Counted from the stretch's first letter, positions 28,598-39,266 are shown. The stretch: DNA of 64,000 bases from Legionella bononiensis (GCF_016786215.1 NZ_JADOBG010000010.1:310001-374000), one strand, 5' to 3'. Notes: generated from the letters alone by a model not told the origin. Numbers and translations are program-made.

Positions 28598-29869
28598 TCA
28601 TACAACTGAATTTTGCTCGAGATCCTCAGGAGCATATTGAGATAAATATTTTATTAAACTAAGTTGTATTGTTGAGGTAACACCATAGTTACTTTTTAAT
28701 ATCAATAAAGTGCTCCAACCCCACCAACTGCTAGTCCAATGCTTGTCATAAGGATTTGATAAATCAGTTCTTCTGAATAGTTGTTTGCTTCGTTCATCCC
28801 AATAAAACATCGGTACTATATCCACATTATTTTCATCATTTATTTGTTGAGCATGAGGAACTAGTTCCAGAACTCTAAATTTATCAGGAAGAACTCCTGT
28901 TTGATAGGCATCAAATAATTCATCGGCTGATTGTTGTAAAGCTCTTAGCAGCATTTGCTGATTGGTTTGATTAAAGGGGTTAAAATAGGAGTAATCACCA
29001 TAGACCACCCATTGATCCCCCAATTTATTCGTTACATGGATACCGAATTTATTTTCTTCATTATGCATGTAATTGGCCAATAAGGATCCAAGGACAGCTG
29101 GTGTGACTTTATCTTTTAATTCTTCTCTTGGTGTACGGATGTGTCCGGCAGCATAGTGATCAGACAGGTAATGACAGGCATAGGCGTCCATGGCATAGGC
29201 ACGCTCCAAATCAGTTCTCTTGCCCGTTCTTCCTGCTTTTAGCGCCTGTTGTAATGCAACCTGGTGTCCGATTTTATAGACGATCAGGTTATTGGGAGAA
29301 AAATGATCATAATTTTCCATTGCCAGCAGTAAATAACGACCGGGATACAACCACCACCCGGTGCTCGTACAGCCTCCTCCGGTAATACAATTGATTTGGC
29401 GGCCTATTTCATTGCCAATACGTTTGTATATTGCTTCAGCTGTTTCACCTTGTTTAATACCTGATTCAATTTCACGAATCTCCATTTTTATAACTGAATT
29501 CAATTCTTTTACTTCATTAACTGCTGCAAAATTATTGGCAAAAGATTGATACACGTCCCTAAATAACGCCTGTTTTTGTTTTCTGGTGATTCCATGACTT
29601 ATGGGTTTGCCAATACTTCCATAAAGATCACCAAGACTAAGGATATCGCCGAAAGAAAGGATTAAGCCGTTTTTTAAATGCAGCGGAGTTGCTGCTTCAG
29701 GATTCTGGGTTAAATTAAAGCGCAGTTTAACCTGTTGTCCCATAGCCCAATGCTCTGATAGCGCAAAACTTCCAGAAGAATCAGCGTAAATGGATGAACT
29801 GATTGAGATGAAGCTCCAGATTATTAAAAGAGACTTCAAGGTACGTGATGCATATGGAAATTTTTTCAT
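28598..29869 (-). CDS. plcA: Zn-dependent phospholipase C, PlcA-like
   Basis: About 423 residues. A signal peptide (LKSLLIIWSFISISSSIYA) precedes a zinc-dependent phospholipase C domain with LSEHWAMG near the mature N terminus and the metal-binding ACHYLSDHYAAGHIRTP around residue 230. The family hydrolyses phospholipids to diacylglycerol and a phosphorylated head group. L. pneumophila secretes such an enzyme, PlcA, by the type II system, and that is the likely orthologue. The open frame begins 16 codons earlier, but ATG 29869 follows GAGGGAG and starts the signal peptide. It is the last gene of a tight three-gene run. Confidence 0.85.
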   Translation of the reverse strand: MKKFPYASRTLKSLLIIWSFISISSSIYADSSGSFALSEHWAMGQQVKLRFNLTQNPEAATPLHLKNGLILSFGDILSLGDLYGSIGKPISHGITRKQKQALFRDVYQSFANNFAAVNEVKELNSVIKMEIREIESGIKQGETAEAIYKRIGNEIGRQINCITGGGCTSTGWWLYPGRYLLLAMENYDHFSPNNLIVYKIGHQVALQQALKAGRTGKRTDLERAYAMDAYACHYLSDHYAAGHIRTPREELKDKVTPAVLGSLLANYMHNEENKFGIHVTNKLGDQWVVYGDYSYFNPFNQTNQQMLLRALQQSADELFDAYQTGVLPDKFRVLELVPHAQQINDENNVDIVPMFYWDERSKQLFRRTDLSNPYDKHWTSSWWGWSTLLILKSNYGVTSTIQLSLIKYLSQYAPEDLEQNSVV

Positions 29870-29879
29870 TGCTCCCTCA

Positions 29880-31304
29880 TTAAAAGTAGGATAAAAATTT
29901 AACCAGTTTTTTAACATTTTTAGAAAACAATTTTGGCGTATAAAATTGACTTGCTACACGTTTGCTTAGTTCACTTAAAGTTGGATAGGCAATAATGGTA
30001 TCAGTAAATGTTCTTAACGTTTTGCCTTCTCTAATAGCGATGACCCATGGCAGTAATAATTCGCCAGCCTGATGACCTACTATAGTTACACCTAGAATTA
30101 TCCCTTTGGGGGTTACTAGTACTTTAATAAATCCCTTAGTCTGCTTATTTGTCTGTGCTCTATCATTGCTTGAATAGTCTACTTTCAGCAGCTCATATTT
30201 TATGCCCAAGGAGGAGCATATTGATTCACTTTTACCAGCATGGGCTAATTCAGGAGAAGTATAGGTGACCCATGGAACCGCGTTATCCGTTACTTTGACC
30301 GGGAGTTTAAATGCGATATTTTGAAGTACTACTCCTGCATGATAGTTAGCAATATGGGTAAACAGCAACGATCCGGTAACATCTCCAATGGCAAATATTT
30401 TTTTGTTACTGGTTCGAAGCCGATTATCGACCACAATACCTTTAGAATTGACTTGAATATTTGCTAATGCGCAATTCAATTGCTCGATATTGGGTTTTCT
30501 GCCGGCGGCAACAAGTAAATGAGTCCCAGAGATGACCATCTCATCATTATTCTTTTTGCAACGGATGATCGTCTGTCCCTCTTCATTGGATTCAATTTCT
30601 GCAATATCGACCTGTTCATACAGAGTAATGCCGAATTGGATCAGGGATTGTCGAATTACTTCAACGGCCTCAGAATCGTCATGAGTTAATATGTTAAAAT
30701 GTTCCAGTACTGTTACTTTTGAGCCGAGCATTGCAAAAGCTTGTGCTAATTCACAACCAATTGGCCCGCCACCTATGATTAATAAATGTGGAGGCAATTG
30801 AGTCAGATTAAAAATGGTTTCATTAGTATAGAAATGGCACTTATCCAATCCGGGTATGGGTGGAATAGTCGCTGATGAGCCAGTAGCAATAACATAACGT
30901 TTGGCTTTAATTTCCTGTGAGCCTGCTTTTAGAGTCTTGGCATCGATAAACGTGCCGCTGGCTTGTATGACCTGAACCCCCAGCCCTTCAAAGCGTTCTA
31001 TTGAATCATGTACAGCAATCGTTTCAATCACCTCTCTGACATGTTCCATAACCCGGGTAAAATCGACAGGCTCCTGAGAACCAGTGATTCCAAGCACTTC
31101 ATTATGGTTGGTATTCCAATGTGCTTCAGCGGCTGCAAGAAGGGATTTTGAGGGTATACAACCATAATTTAGACAGTCCCCTCCCATTGCTCCTTGTTCT
31201 ACTAAAACGACCTTTAGTCCTAATTGTGCTGTTCCAGCGGCCAAACTCAGGCCTCCGGCTCCAGCACCTATAATAGCCAGGTCACAGTTAATTACTTTGT
31301 TCAT
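29880..31304 (-). CDS. FAD-dependent disulfide oxidoreductase (mercuric reductase / dihydrolipoamide dehydrogenase-like)
   Basis: The 474-residue flavoprotein has an FAD-binding GAGAGGLSLA near residue 14, the redox-active disulfide in GGDCLNYGCIPSK (about 42-54), an NAD(P)-binding IIGGGPIGCELAQAF near 175, and FAIGDVTG near 305. The usual C-terminal His-Pro catalytic motif reads AYPTLSE here, lacking the His of true lipoamide dehydrogenases, as seen in the mercuric reductase-like group often paired with TVP38 proteins. It overlaps the upstream TVP38 gene by 17 bases and lies 10 bases before the phospholipase gene. Substrate unknown. Confidence 0.87.
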   Translation of the reverse strand: MNKVINCDLAIIGAGAGGLSLAAGTAQLGLKVVLVEQGAMGGDCLNYGCIPSKSLLAAAEAHWNTNHNEVLGITGSQEPVDFTRVMEHVREVIETIAVHDSIERFEGLGVQVIQASGTFIDAKTLKAGSQEIKAKRYVIATGSSATIPPIPGLDKCHFYTNETIFNLTQLPPHLLIIGGGPIGCELAQAFAMLGSKVTVLEHFNILTHDDSEAVEVIRQSLIQFGITLYEQVDIAEIESNEEGQTIIRCKKNNDEMVISGTHLLVAAGRKPNIEQLNCALANIQVNSKGIVVDNRLRTSNKKIFAIGDVTGSLLFTHIANYHAGVVLQNIAFKLPVKVTDNAVPWVTYTSPELAHAGKSESICSSLGIKYELLKVDYSSNDRAQTNKQTKGFIKVLVTPKGIILGVTIVGHQAGELLLPWVIAIREGKTLRTFTDTIIAYPTLSELSKRVASQFYTPKLFSKNVKKLVKFLSYF

Positions 31305-32001
31305 AGGAACCTTTAATTTTTTTGTAGAAAATTGGCATTAAGGAGAGCAGAGCTAAAGCCAAAAGAGGGACGAAAATTTCCGGGGAAAAAATAATTTTTA
31401 AATTGGGTGTTTGTCCCTGTTCAAAAAGATGATTCAGACTGTTACCGACAGAGGCATAAATCACGGTACCGGGAATTATTCCGAGAAATGTAGCAAGAAG
31501 AAACGTTCTGGCTTTAACCCCAAGTAACGCGGGGACGATGTTGACCACCCAGAATGGAAAAATGGGCATCAGGCGTAAAACAAGTAAATATGAAAATGCA
31601 TTGTGCTGAAATCCATGTCGCATTTTATTTACCCATCCAGAGGTTTTTTGTGCAACCCAGTCACTAAATGCGTATTTTACAATTAAAAATATAAGTATGG
31701 AACCTATTGTTGCACTGATTACTACAAACAAAGCGCCCCAAAATAACCCAAATAAAAGACCACCGGTCAATGTGAGAATTAATGCTCCTGGAAAAGAAGC
31801 CGCGACGCAGAGAATATAAATAATCATGAATACTGCGACTGCTGACAGGTAGTTCTCATTGGTCCATGAAATTAATTCTTGATGATGTAATTGTAATGAT
31901 GAAAAAGTTAGGTATTGATTTACTCTAAACGTGTAGAGAAGAAATAATAACAATAGAATGAGCAATACAGGCCAAATTCTTCGTAGAACACTAAAAGTCA
32001 T
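31288..32001 (-). CDS. TVP38/TMEM64 (DedA-like) membrane protein
   Basis: About 237 residues with some six hydrophobic segments and the SNARE-associated/VTT domain features GALILTLTGGLLFGLFWGAL, then RLMPIFPFWVVNIVPALLGV and FLGIIPGTVIYASVG. These proteins are linked to lipid scrambling or transport at the membrane. ATG 32001 was preferred (GGAG nine bases before); the frame opens at 32025. The downstream reductase and phospholipase genes follow with overlap or minimal gaps, so the three probably act on one membrane-related process. Confidence 0.87.
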   Translation of the reverse strand: MTFSVLRRIWPVLLILLLLFLLYTFRVNQYLTFSSLQLHHQELISWTNENYLSAVAVFMIIYILCVAASFPGALILTLTGGLLFGLFWGALFVVISATIGSILIFLIVKYAFSDWVAQKTSGWVNKMRHGFQHNAFSYLLVLRLMPIFPFWVVNIVPALLGVKARTFLLATFLGIIPGTVIYASVGNSLNHLFEQGQTPNLKIIFSPEIFVPLLALALLSLMPIFYKKIKGSYEQSN

Positions 32002-32160
32002 TAGTCCGTTCTCCAAGATTATCATTAATGACGAGAAGTGATTGCTCGTTTCGTGGATTTGCAGAACATAATAATGAAGATTTTAACCAATAAGGTCAAT
32101 TGATTTCTTGGTAACACTTAAACTTTTACTTCAAAGAGGTTAGACTATGTGCCATTTTGA

Positions 32161-32883
32161 ATGGTAGGAAGAGTAGTTTTGGATTATAAATTACCTCAGC
32201 ACATTGCCATAGTGATGGATGGCAACGGTCGCTGGGCTGAAAACCGAGGTTTAGCTCGAATAGAAGGGCATAAGGCTGGCGTTGAGACAGTTAAGAAAAT
32301 GATCAGATCCTGTCTCGAAAAAAAAATTGGCTGTCTTAGTTTGTTTGCTTTCAGTTCTGAAAATTGGTCGCGACCCATTGCTGAAGTGAATTTTCTTATG
32401 GAGTTATTCGTAGAGGCTTTAAGAAAGGAACTGGCTGAATTAAATCAACATGGAATACGAATCCGGTTTACCGGAGACAGAGAACCTTTATCTCCTGTTT
32501 TGCAAAAGGAAATGCGGGAAGCTGAGTTATTAACACGAGATAATCAACAATTAATTTTGAATGTAGTTGTTAATTACGGTGGAAAATGGGATATAGTAAC
32601 CGCGGCTAAAAAAATGTCTCGGGCCGTTATGAGTGGTCAAGTTGCCCTGGATGAAATAAATGAGTCTAATTTTGCACAATTTCTGGATACAGATGGTTTA
32701 CCGGAACCCGACCTTTTTATTCGTACCAGTGGGGAATTGAGGATTAGTAATTTCTTTCTGTGGCAGTTAGCATACACCGAACTTTATTTTACTGAAGTGC
32801 ATTGGCCAGATTTTAATATTGAAGAGCTTGAATTAGCTTTGGATTCCTTTAGTAAGCGCAAAAGACGCTTTGGTCAGATTTAG
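32161..32883 (+). CDS. uppS: Isoprenyl transferase (undecaprenyl diphosphate synthase)
   Basis: The 240-residue cis-prenyltransferase makes undecaprenyl diphosphate, the lipid carrier for peptidoglycan and LPS. The catalytic [14 protein letters not shown] contains Asp20, followed by [16 protein letters not shown], and the late [19 protein letters not shown]. It starts the conserved uppS-cdsA-rseP-bamA-skp-lpxD-fabZ-lpxA run; cdsA follows after 22 bases. Confidence 0.96.
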   Translation: MVGRVVLDYKLPQHIAIVMDGNGRWAENRGLARIEGHKAGVETVKKMIRSCLEKKIGCLSLFAFSSENWSRPIAEVNFLMELFVEALRKELAELNQHGIRIRFTGDREPLSPVLQKEMREAELLTRDNQQLILNVVVNYGGKWDIVTAAKKMSRAVMSGQVALDEINESNFAQFLDTDGLPEPDLFIRTSGELRISNFFLWQLAYTELYFTEVHWPDFNIEELELALDSFSKRKRRFGQI

Positions 32884-32905
32884 ACTTTTTAATAAGGGCA
32901 ACTAT

Positions 32906-33703
32906 ATGTTCATGCAACGTTTAATCACCTCTTTAATTTTAGTTCCCTTGGTCTTGATGACGCTATTTTATGCGCCATCCTGGTTTTTAGCCGGAGTGAT
33001 TCTGCTGGTTTTTGTTGTCGCATGGAAAGAAAGTCTGCAACTTATTCCAATTAATATGTTGGCGCTCCAGATTGGCTTTTTATTGTTAATGTTATTGTCT
33101 TTATGGTTATGTGGTTATTTGTTTTCTTATTGGTTAACAATTGGTTTGCTACTTTGGGTACTCAATTGTATTGCCATTCTTGGATTTCCTGATTCCCAGC
33201 GTTATTGGGGATATCCTGTTGTTGTTGGTTGCGTTCTCTTGATACTGTTGCCTTTATTTATTCAAAGCCTGATTCATGTGTATGAGTTACCCCAGGGTAA
33301 AACTCTGGTTGTTTATTTACTGTTTTTAATTTGGGCTTCTGATGTTGGTGCCTATCTTGCTGGAAAGCAATGGGGAAAACACAAGTTAATTCCCCAGGTT
33401 AGTCCTGGTAAGTCCTGGGAAGGTGTGTTTGGAGGATACCTTCTTTCGATGGGTGTTGCAGGAGTTGGATTTTATTATTTTATCCCTTATTCCATTACAA
33501 TCTGGTTTGGTTTGGCCTTATTAACGGTAACCATTTCCATTTTTGGTGATTTATTCATCAGTATTTTAAAGCGGCGTTGTCATTTAAAAGATACAGGGAC
33601 TATTATTCCTGGCCATGGTGGTATTCTGGATCGCCTGGACAGTTTAATAGCAGCCTTACCTCTATTTTATTTTGGATTAACATTTATCCCTCTTGGAATT
33701 TAG
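32906..33703 (+). CDS. cdsA: Phosphatidate cytidylyltransferase
   Basis: A polytopic membrane enzyme of about 265 residues making CDP-diacylglycerol, the substrate of PssA earlier in this window. The C-terminal signature is complete: SPGKSWEGVFGGY, then FGDLFISILKRRCHLKDTG and IPGHGGILDRLDSL. A TTG at 32870 is in frame, but ATG 32906 has AAGGG about eight bases upstream and starts just before the first membrane helix. Confidence 0.95.
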   Translation: MFMQRLITSLILVPLVLMTLFYAPSWFLAGVILLVFVVAWKESLQLIPINMLALQIGFLLLMLLSLWLCGYLFSYWLTIGLLLWVLNCIAILGFPDSQRYWGYPVVVGCVLLILLPLFIQSLIHVYELPQGKTLVVYLLFLIWASDVGAYLAGKQWGKHKLIPQVSPGKSWEGVFGGYLLSMGVAGVGFYYFIPYSITIWFGLALLTVTISIFGDLFISILKRRCHLKDTGTIIPGHGGILDRLDSLIAALPLFYFGLTFIPLGI

Positions 33704-33735
33704 TTTACCGGTTGGATTAAACATTGGATGGCAAC

Positions 33736-35088
33736 ATGCTTTTAACTCTGGTGTATTTTATACTGGCTTTATTATTACTGGTTACAGTACATGAATATGG
33801 TCATTTTCAGGTAGCACGGTGGTGCGGGGTCAAAGTATTACGTTTTTCATTCGGTTTTGGAACAGTACTTGCGAGATGGCATGATAAAAAAGGTACAGAA
33901 TATGCCTGGTCCCTGTTTCCTCTTGGGGGCTACGTCAAAATGCTTGATGAAACTGAGGGGGAAGTAGCGGATCAGGATAAGCCTTTTGCTTTCAATAACA
34001 AACCAATCTGGGCGCGAACTGCCATCGTTCTGGCTGGCCCCATGTTTAATTTTATTTTTGCGTTTGTTGCTTTATGGTTGGTTTTGGTTATAGGAATGCA
34101 TTCGCTGGCGCCTATGATTGACTCCGTCAAGCCAGGTAGTCTGGCCGCTAAAGCGGGTCTTGGCCCTAAACAGGAAATAATCGCACTTAATGACACCAAG
34201 ATAAACAGCTGGCGAGATTTTCAATACGCTATGATGCCGCTGATTGGTTCTCATGAAACAGTTAAAATAACGGTCAAGTCTTTAGTAGATGGACATCAAA
34301 GTCAACTCAGTTTGCCTTTAACTGACTGGAAACTGGATGATAAAGTCCCTGATCCGTTGGACAGTCTTGGAATAGAGCCATTTATTCCAACTATCCCACC
34401 TGTGATTGGTGAGGTGGTGCCTGATTCTCCTGCAGCAAAAGCAGGACTGGAAGTTGGTGATGATATTTTAAGTGTCGATGGTAACGCATTTGATGATTGG
34501 ATGTATTTGGTGGACTATGTACGAGAGCGGCCTGATACCCAATTAATTCTCCAAATAAAAAGAAAAGGAATAAAGCAGAACATAACCATAATTACTGGAA
34601 GTCAAAAAAACAAGGACAAGATTGAAGGAGTCATTGGTGTTCGTTCACAAAAAGTTGACTGGCCAGCACATTGGTTACGCCTGGAGAGGGAGGGACCCAT
34701 ATCTGCTTTGGGTACTGCCTTTAATCAGACCATCCAGCTCACTGGTACTACCTTTACTTTGATGGGTAGACTTGTTACTGGTCGTTTGGGATTAAACAGT
34801 ATTAGTGGACCAGTTGGAATTGCTCAAGGCGCAGGAAGTTCAGGTAGAAGTGGTTTGGCATCCTATTTATTTTTTCTTGCCTTGGTGAGTATCAGTTTAG
34901 GTGCTTTAAATTTATTACCAATACCTATGCTGGATGGTGGACATTTGTTGTATTATGCCTTGGAAGTCATTAGACGTAAGCCTCTGTCTGATGGAGTCAA
35001 AACCATAGGAGTCTATTTAGGTCTGGTCTTATTGGTTGCCTTAATGTTTGTAGCGCTTACTAATGATATATCAAGATTAACGGGGTAG
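33736..35088 (+). CDS. rseP: Site-2 protease RseP
   Basis: About 450 residues, like E. coli RseP. The zinc-binding HEYGH (residues 19-23) is in the first membrane helix, two PDZ domains lie between about 110 and 310, and LLPIPMLDGGHLL near 390 supplies the third ligand. RseP cuts anti-sigma factors and signal-peptide remnants within the membrane. The frame opens at a TTG (33724), but ATG 33736 starts the transmembrane helix directly. Confidence 0.95.
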   Translation: MLLTLVYFILALLLLVTVHEYGHFQVARWCGVKVLRFSFGFGTVLARWHDKKGTEYAWSLFPLGGYVKMLDETEGEVADQDKPFAFNNKPIWARTAIVLAGPMFNFIFAFVALWLVLVIGMHSLAPMIDSVKPGSLAAKAGLGPKQEIIALNDTKINSWRDFQYAMMPLIGSHETVKITVKSLVDGHQSQLSLPLTDWKLDDKVPDPLDSLGIEPFIPTIPPVIGEVVPDSPAAKAGLEVGDDILSVDGNAFDDWMYLVDYVRERPDTQLILQIKRKGIKQNITIITGSQKNKDKIEGVIGVRSQKVDWPAHWLRLEREGPISALGTAFNQTIQLTGTTFTLMGRLVTGRLGLNSISGPVGIAQGAGSSGRSGLASYLFFLALVSISLGALNLLPIPMLDGGHLLYYALEVIRRKPLSDGVKTIGVYLGLVLLVALMFVALTNDISRLTG

Positions 35089-35297
35089 GAGTCTCTATTC
35101 ATTTAATGCATTCTGGATATCCACCCTTCTGCGGTTCGGGTGATGATAAATTCCTGGAGAAGAGTGATTAAAATAGGATATTAGAGTTAAGAAACTTGAC
35201 AGTGGTTTCTACTTCCTATAAAAGGGTTTCAATTTTTGGCGTGACTGAACTGTATTTTAATTTCAGAAGATCGCGTAGTACTGGACGTAAAAAAATA

Positions 35298-37610
35298 ATG
35301 AGAAAAGTCAGTAATAAAATAATTTTGGGTGTTTGTTGTTCTACTCTTTTGGCGTGGTCCGCACAAACTATGGCTTCTGATGGCTTTATAGTTCGGGGTA
35401 TCAAAGTTACCGGATTACAAAGGGTATCTACTGGAACCGTATTAAATTACATTCCCGTACAAGTTGGTGAAGAAATAAATTCCAGTTCAACAGGTCAGAT
35501 TATTCGTACTTTATATGATACTGGATTTTTTCAGTCTGTTTCACTTGAACGTCAAGGAAACATTCTGATCGTCAATGTGGTGGAAAGAGCAACTATTGGC
35601 AGCATCACTGTTGTTGGAAATAAAGACATTCCCAGTGATAAAATGAAAGCCTTTCTCAAAGAAATGGGGTTGGTCAAGGGTCGCGTATTTCAAAAGTCAT
35701 CTTTAGAGCGACTGGAGAAAGAGCTGAAACAAGCCTATACCGCCCGAGGTAAATACAATTCACGTATTGAAGCCAAAGTTTCTTCATTAACTGAAAACAG
35801 GGTAGCTATTACCATTTCAGTTTCAGAAGGTCGTGTTTCTCGAATTAAAGAAATAAAAATAATAGGTAATCACGATTTTACTACTAATGAATTGTTACCT
35901 GAATTTGCATTGACAACCAGTAATATATTTACTTATTTTACTAAAAAAGATCAGTATTCCAAAGCATCAATGGACGCATCTCTGGAAGCGTTGCGTTCTT
36001 TTTATTTGGACCGAGGCTATTTGAAATTTAATATTGTTTCATCTCAGGTCTTATTATCTCCAGACAGGAAAGATGTTTATATTAATGTTCATATTGAAGA
36101 AGGACCACAATACCATTTTTCAGGATATTCAGTAGTTGGGAAAACCATACTGCCAAAAGAAAAAATTGATCCTCTGGTGCAAGTGAAAAAGGGTGATGTA
36201 TTTTCCCGGAAAAAAGTGACTGAATCTATCTCTGCAATCGGTTTGGCTTTAGGTGATGTGGGCTATGGTTTCCCTGCAATAAGTGCTGAGCCAAGGATTG
36301 ATGAGAATGACAAATCTGTCTTTATTACCTTTGTGGTGGAACCCGGTCGTCATGTTTATGTCCGTAGAATTAATTTTCACGGAAATACTAAAACGGCAGA
36401 TTATGTCTTAAGAAATATAATCCGTCAGAATGAAGGTGGGCTCTTATCCTTACATAATATTAAAGAATCAGAGAGACAATTACGTTTACTTGGTTATTTA
36501 AAAAATATTGATGTTAAAACCAATCCTGTTCAGGGAACCAATAATCAGGTTGATTTGGACGTGCAGGTTGAAGAAGCGCCATCTGCCGAGGCAAGTGCAT
36601 CGATAGGTTACGGTACTAATGGATATCAATTTAATACTTCAGTAAATCAGCATAACTTTATGGGAACAGGGCGCTCCATGGGGGCGTCTTTTAATGCCAG
36701 TCAATGGGGACAGGATTATTCTTTTAATTATTACAATCCATTCTATACCGATACGGGTGTTGGACGAGGCGGCAGTTTGTATTATTCAAGGATCGACCCT
36801 AAAAATCTAAACGTCAGTACTTACAGCTCAAATCGATTTGGCGGAGATATTAATTATAATTTTCCTTTGGGTGAAGCAAGCAGCTTCCAGCTAGGGTATG
36901 GTTATCAGGATGTCGATATCAAATCTGTTGGCGCGGTAATTCCAATTCAGAATTTCGTTAATTTATATGGAACTCATTTCCAGGAAATTCGCTTAACTTC
37001 TGGATGGAGCAGAAACAGCTATGATCAAATGCCTTATCCCAATAGAGGTTTGAATCAGCAGGCAATTGCCTTCGTTGCACTGCCAGCAACTTCACAATCG
37101 TTAACCTATTATAAGAGTTCTTATCAGGCGCACGTGTATTATCCATTATTCCGTGGCTGGATTTTTTCAGCTTTAGGTAATGTAGGTTATGGAAATACCT
37201 TCAGTTACAATGGGTTGCCATTTTTTGAAAACTACTATGCAGGGGGTACTGCACAACCTGGTCAGGTTCGTGGTTATGACAGTTACTCTTTAGGCCCACA
37301 GGATAATATGGGTAATGCTATGGGAGCGAACCTCCTGCTTAATGCCAGTGCTGGCCTCATACTACCTTACCCACTAAGCCGTGATAACATCAGAACAACA
37401 ATTTTTACTGACGCGGGTAATGTGTTTTCTTATGGAACTCCTGATGCTTTACGTGGAACTCCTGCTGGCCCAATGCGTTATTCAGCCGGTATATCATTAG
37501 AATGGCGTTCTCCATTTGGTCCGTTGGCATTCAGTGTCGCGAAAGCGTTGAATCCACAACCACTGGATCAAACACAGTATTTCCAATTTGCTCTTTCTTC
37601 AGGATTTTAG
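35298..37610 (+). CDS. bamA: Outer-membrane assembly factor BamA
   Basis: A 770-residue Omp85 protein. The signal peptide ends at about TMA-SDGF; five POTRA domains (about 25-425) start with FIVRGIKVTGLQRVSTGTV; the C-terminal 16-strand barrel contains the VRGYDSYSLGP loop motif near 675 and ends with aromatic FALSSGF. It is the core of the BAM complex that folds outer-membrane proteins. An in-frame GTG at 35196 would add 34 charged residues before the signal peptide; ATG 35298 is preferred. The chaperone gene skp follows. Confidence 0.96.
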   Translation: MRKVSNKIILGVCCSTLLAWSAQTMASDGFIVRGIKVTGLQRVSTGTVLNYIPVQVGEEINSSSTGQIIRTLYDTGFFQSVSLERQGNILIVNVVERATIGSITVVGNKDIPSDKMKAFLKEMGLVKGRVFQKSSLERLEKELKQAYTARGKYNSRIEAKVSSLTENRVAITISVSEGRVSRIKEIKIIGNHDFTTNELLPEFALTTSNIFTYFTKKDQYSKASMDASLEALRSFYLDRGYLKFNIVSSQVLLSPDRKDVYINVHIEEGPQYHFSGYSVVGKTILPKEKIDPLVQVKKGDVFSRKKVTESISAIGLALGDVGYGFPAISAEPRIDENDKSVFITFVVEPGRHVYVRRINFHGNTKTADYVLRNIIRQNEGGLLSLHNIKESERQLRLLGYLKNIDVKTNPVQGTNNQVDLDVQVEEAPSAEASASIGYGTNGYQFNTSVNQHNFMGTGRSMGASFNASQWGQDYSFNYYNPFYTDTGVGRGGSLYYSRIDPKNLNVSTYSSNRFGGDINYNFPLGEASSFQLGYGYQDVDIKSVGAVIPIQNFVNLYGTHFQEIRLTSGWSRNSYDQMPYPNRGLNQQAIAFVALPATSQSLTYYKSSYQAHVYYPLFRGWIFSALGNVGYGNTFSYNGLPFFENYYAGGTAQPGQVRGYDSYSLGPQDNMGNAMGANLLLNASAGLILPYPLSRDNIRTTIFTDAGNVFSYGTPDALRGTPAGPMRYSAGISLEWRSPFGPLAFSVAKALNPQPLDQTQYFQFALSSGF

Positions 37611-37723
37611 GGAAAGTTATTAGGGAAGTAATAATGAGAAGGATTAATGAAAACTATTGCTGTACATATCGCAACCTTTTTCGAATTGTGCTAGCATCAC
37701 TATCTTTAAATTAGGAGATAATT

Positions 37724-38224
37724 ATGAAACGTTTTGGTGCGGTATTAGTCGCATTGGTTTTTAGTTTATTTGGCACAAGTGTATTTGCTGATTGGGCAAA
37801 GATAGGTGTTGTTGATTTACAAAAAATCATGCAGACATCCAGTCAAATGAAAGACATCCAGGCAAAACTGGAAAAAGAATTTAAACCACGTCGTGACAAG
37901 TTAATGTCTGTAGAAGCAAGCCTGAAAAGCGACATGGAAAAATTCAAGCGTGATGGCGCTATTATGAGTGCTACACAAAAGAAAGATTTGGAAAAGAAAA
38001 TTGTTGCTGCACAACAACAATTTGAGCGAGATGGACAACAATATCAACAAGAATTAAGTACTGCTCATAATGAAGCTATGGAAGGACTGTACACTAAAGT
38101 TCGTGCTGCAATCTCTAAAATTGCTAAAGACGAAAAGTACGACATCATTGTTCAAAAAGATGCAACTCCATTCAGCTCTGATTCATTAGATGTAACCGAC
38201 AAAGTTATTAAAGCAATTAACTAG
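37724..38224 (+). CDS. skp: Periplasmic chaperone Skp (OmpH family)
   Basis: The 166-residue protein has a cleavable signal peptide ([22 protein letters not shown]), then [27 protein letters not shown] and a long basic coiled coil, the Skp tentacle pattern. It binds unfolded outer-membrane proteins leaving the Sec channel and hands them to BamA, encoded just upstream. AGGAG lies about eight bases before the ATG. Confidence 0.94.
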   Translation: MKRFGAVLVALVFSLFGTSVFADWAKIGVVDLQKIMQTSSQMKDIQAKLEKEFKPRRDKLMSVEASLKSDMEKFKRDGAIMSATQKKDLEKKIVAAQQQFERDGQQYQQELSTAHNEAMEGLYTKVRAAISKIAKDEKYDIIVQKDATPFSSDSLDVTDKVIKAIN

Positions 38225-38237
38225 TTCGGCGGACGAG

Positions 38238-39266
38238 TTGCTGACCCTTGCGCAATTAGCTGATTTTTTAGATGGCGTCTGGCATGGAAATGCCAATCAC
38301 GCCATCTTTGGTTTATCCTCTCTGGTACGTGCTACGTCTAAAGATGTCGCTTATTTTGATAACCCTTTGTTGCACAATACACTAACTCAAACTGCCGCAG
38401 GTGCTGTTATTCTGAAATCAGAGCATGTGCATTTGTGTCCGGTGAATTCTATAGTGGTTTCTAATCCTCTTGCCTCAATGAATGAAGCAGTTAAACTGTT
38501 TTCCCCTGGCGAATCTCCTAATTTGGGAATACATGAGACAGCTCGGATTCATCACTCCGCACAATTGGGCAACCAAGTTTCGATTGGCGCTTATAGTGTA
38601 ATTGGTGAACATGTTCAAATAGCCGATGGTGTCATTCTTGGAGCTAATACAGTTATTGAATCTGCTGTATCAATCGGAAAAGACAGCCGGATTGGTTGTG
38701 GCGTAATGATTCATTCAGGGTGTCGTCTGGGAAATAATGTCCGTGTTAATTCAGGTTGCATTATTGGTTCATCTCCCTTTAATTATATGAAACAGCATGG
38801 GGTATGGCAGCAAGGTCCAGATGTTGGTGCGGTCATTCTTTCCGATGAAGTACAACTCGGTGCCAATACGGTAATTGATAGGGGTTCTCTGAGCGATACC
38901 TATCTGGGCGAAGGTGTTTGCGTAGATAATCTGGTGCAGATAGCTCATGATGTGTTTATTGGGAGTAATACAGCAATAGCCGGATGTGCTGCTATAGGTG
39001 CTTATGCACATATTGGTTCTGATTGTATTATCGGTGGGGCAAGTTGTATTGCCGCTTACGTTCGATTAACCGATGACACTGTTATCACGGGTATGTCGAC
39101 AGTGAGTAAATCAATAGCCAAGTCGGGTATTTATTCATCAGGAACTTTAGTACATGAACATGATCGCTGGCGTCGAAATGCAGCGCGATTCAAACGTCTG
39201 GATGATTATATGATTAAATTGGGTCTGTTAGAGAAACAATTAAAGAATGATGATTCATTGATATAG
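38238..39266 (+). CDS. lpxD: UDP-3-O-(3-hydroxyacyl)glucosamine N-acyltransferase
   Basis: The 342-residue protein adds the N-linked 3-hydroxyacyl chain in lipid A synthesis. After the N-terminal UDP-binding domain it has a left-handed beta-helix of hexapeptide repeats ([20 protein letters not shown] onwards), then a C-terminal helix. The catalytic His is in [13 protein letters not shown]. The start is an unusual TTG, preceded by GGCGGACG, 13 bases after the skp stop; no ATG lies near that end of the frame. Confidence 0.94.
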   Translation: MLTLAQLADFLDGVWHGNANHAIFGLSSLVRATSKDVAYFDNPLLHNTLTQTAAGAVILKSEHVHLCPVNSIVVSNPLASMNEAVKLFSPGESPNLGIHETARIHHSAQLGNQVSIGAYSVIGEHVQIADGVILGANTVIESAVSIGKDSRIGCGVMIHSGCRLGNNVRVNSGCIIGSSPFNYMKQHGVWQQGPDVGAVILSDEVQLGANTVIDRGSLSDTYLGEGVCVDNLVQIAHDVFIGSNTAIAGCAAIGAYAHIGSDCIIGGASCIAAYVRLTDDTVITGMSTVSKSIAKSGIYSSGTLVHEHDRWRRNAARFKRLDDYMIKLGLLEKQLKNDDSLI

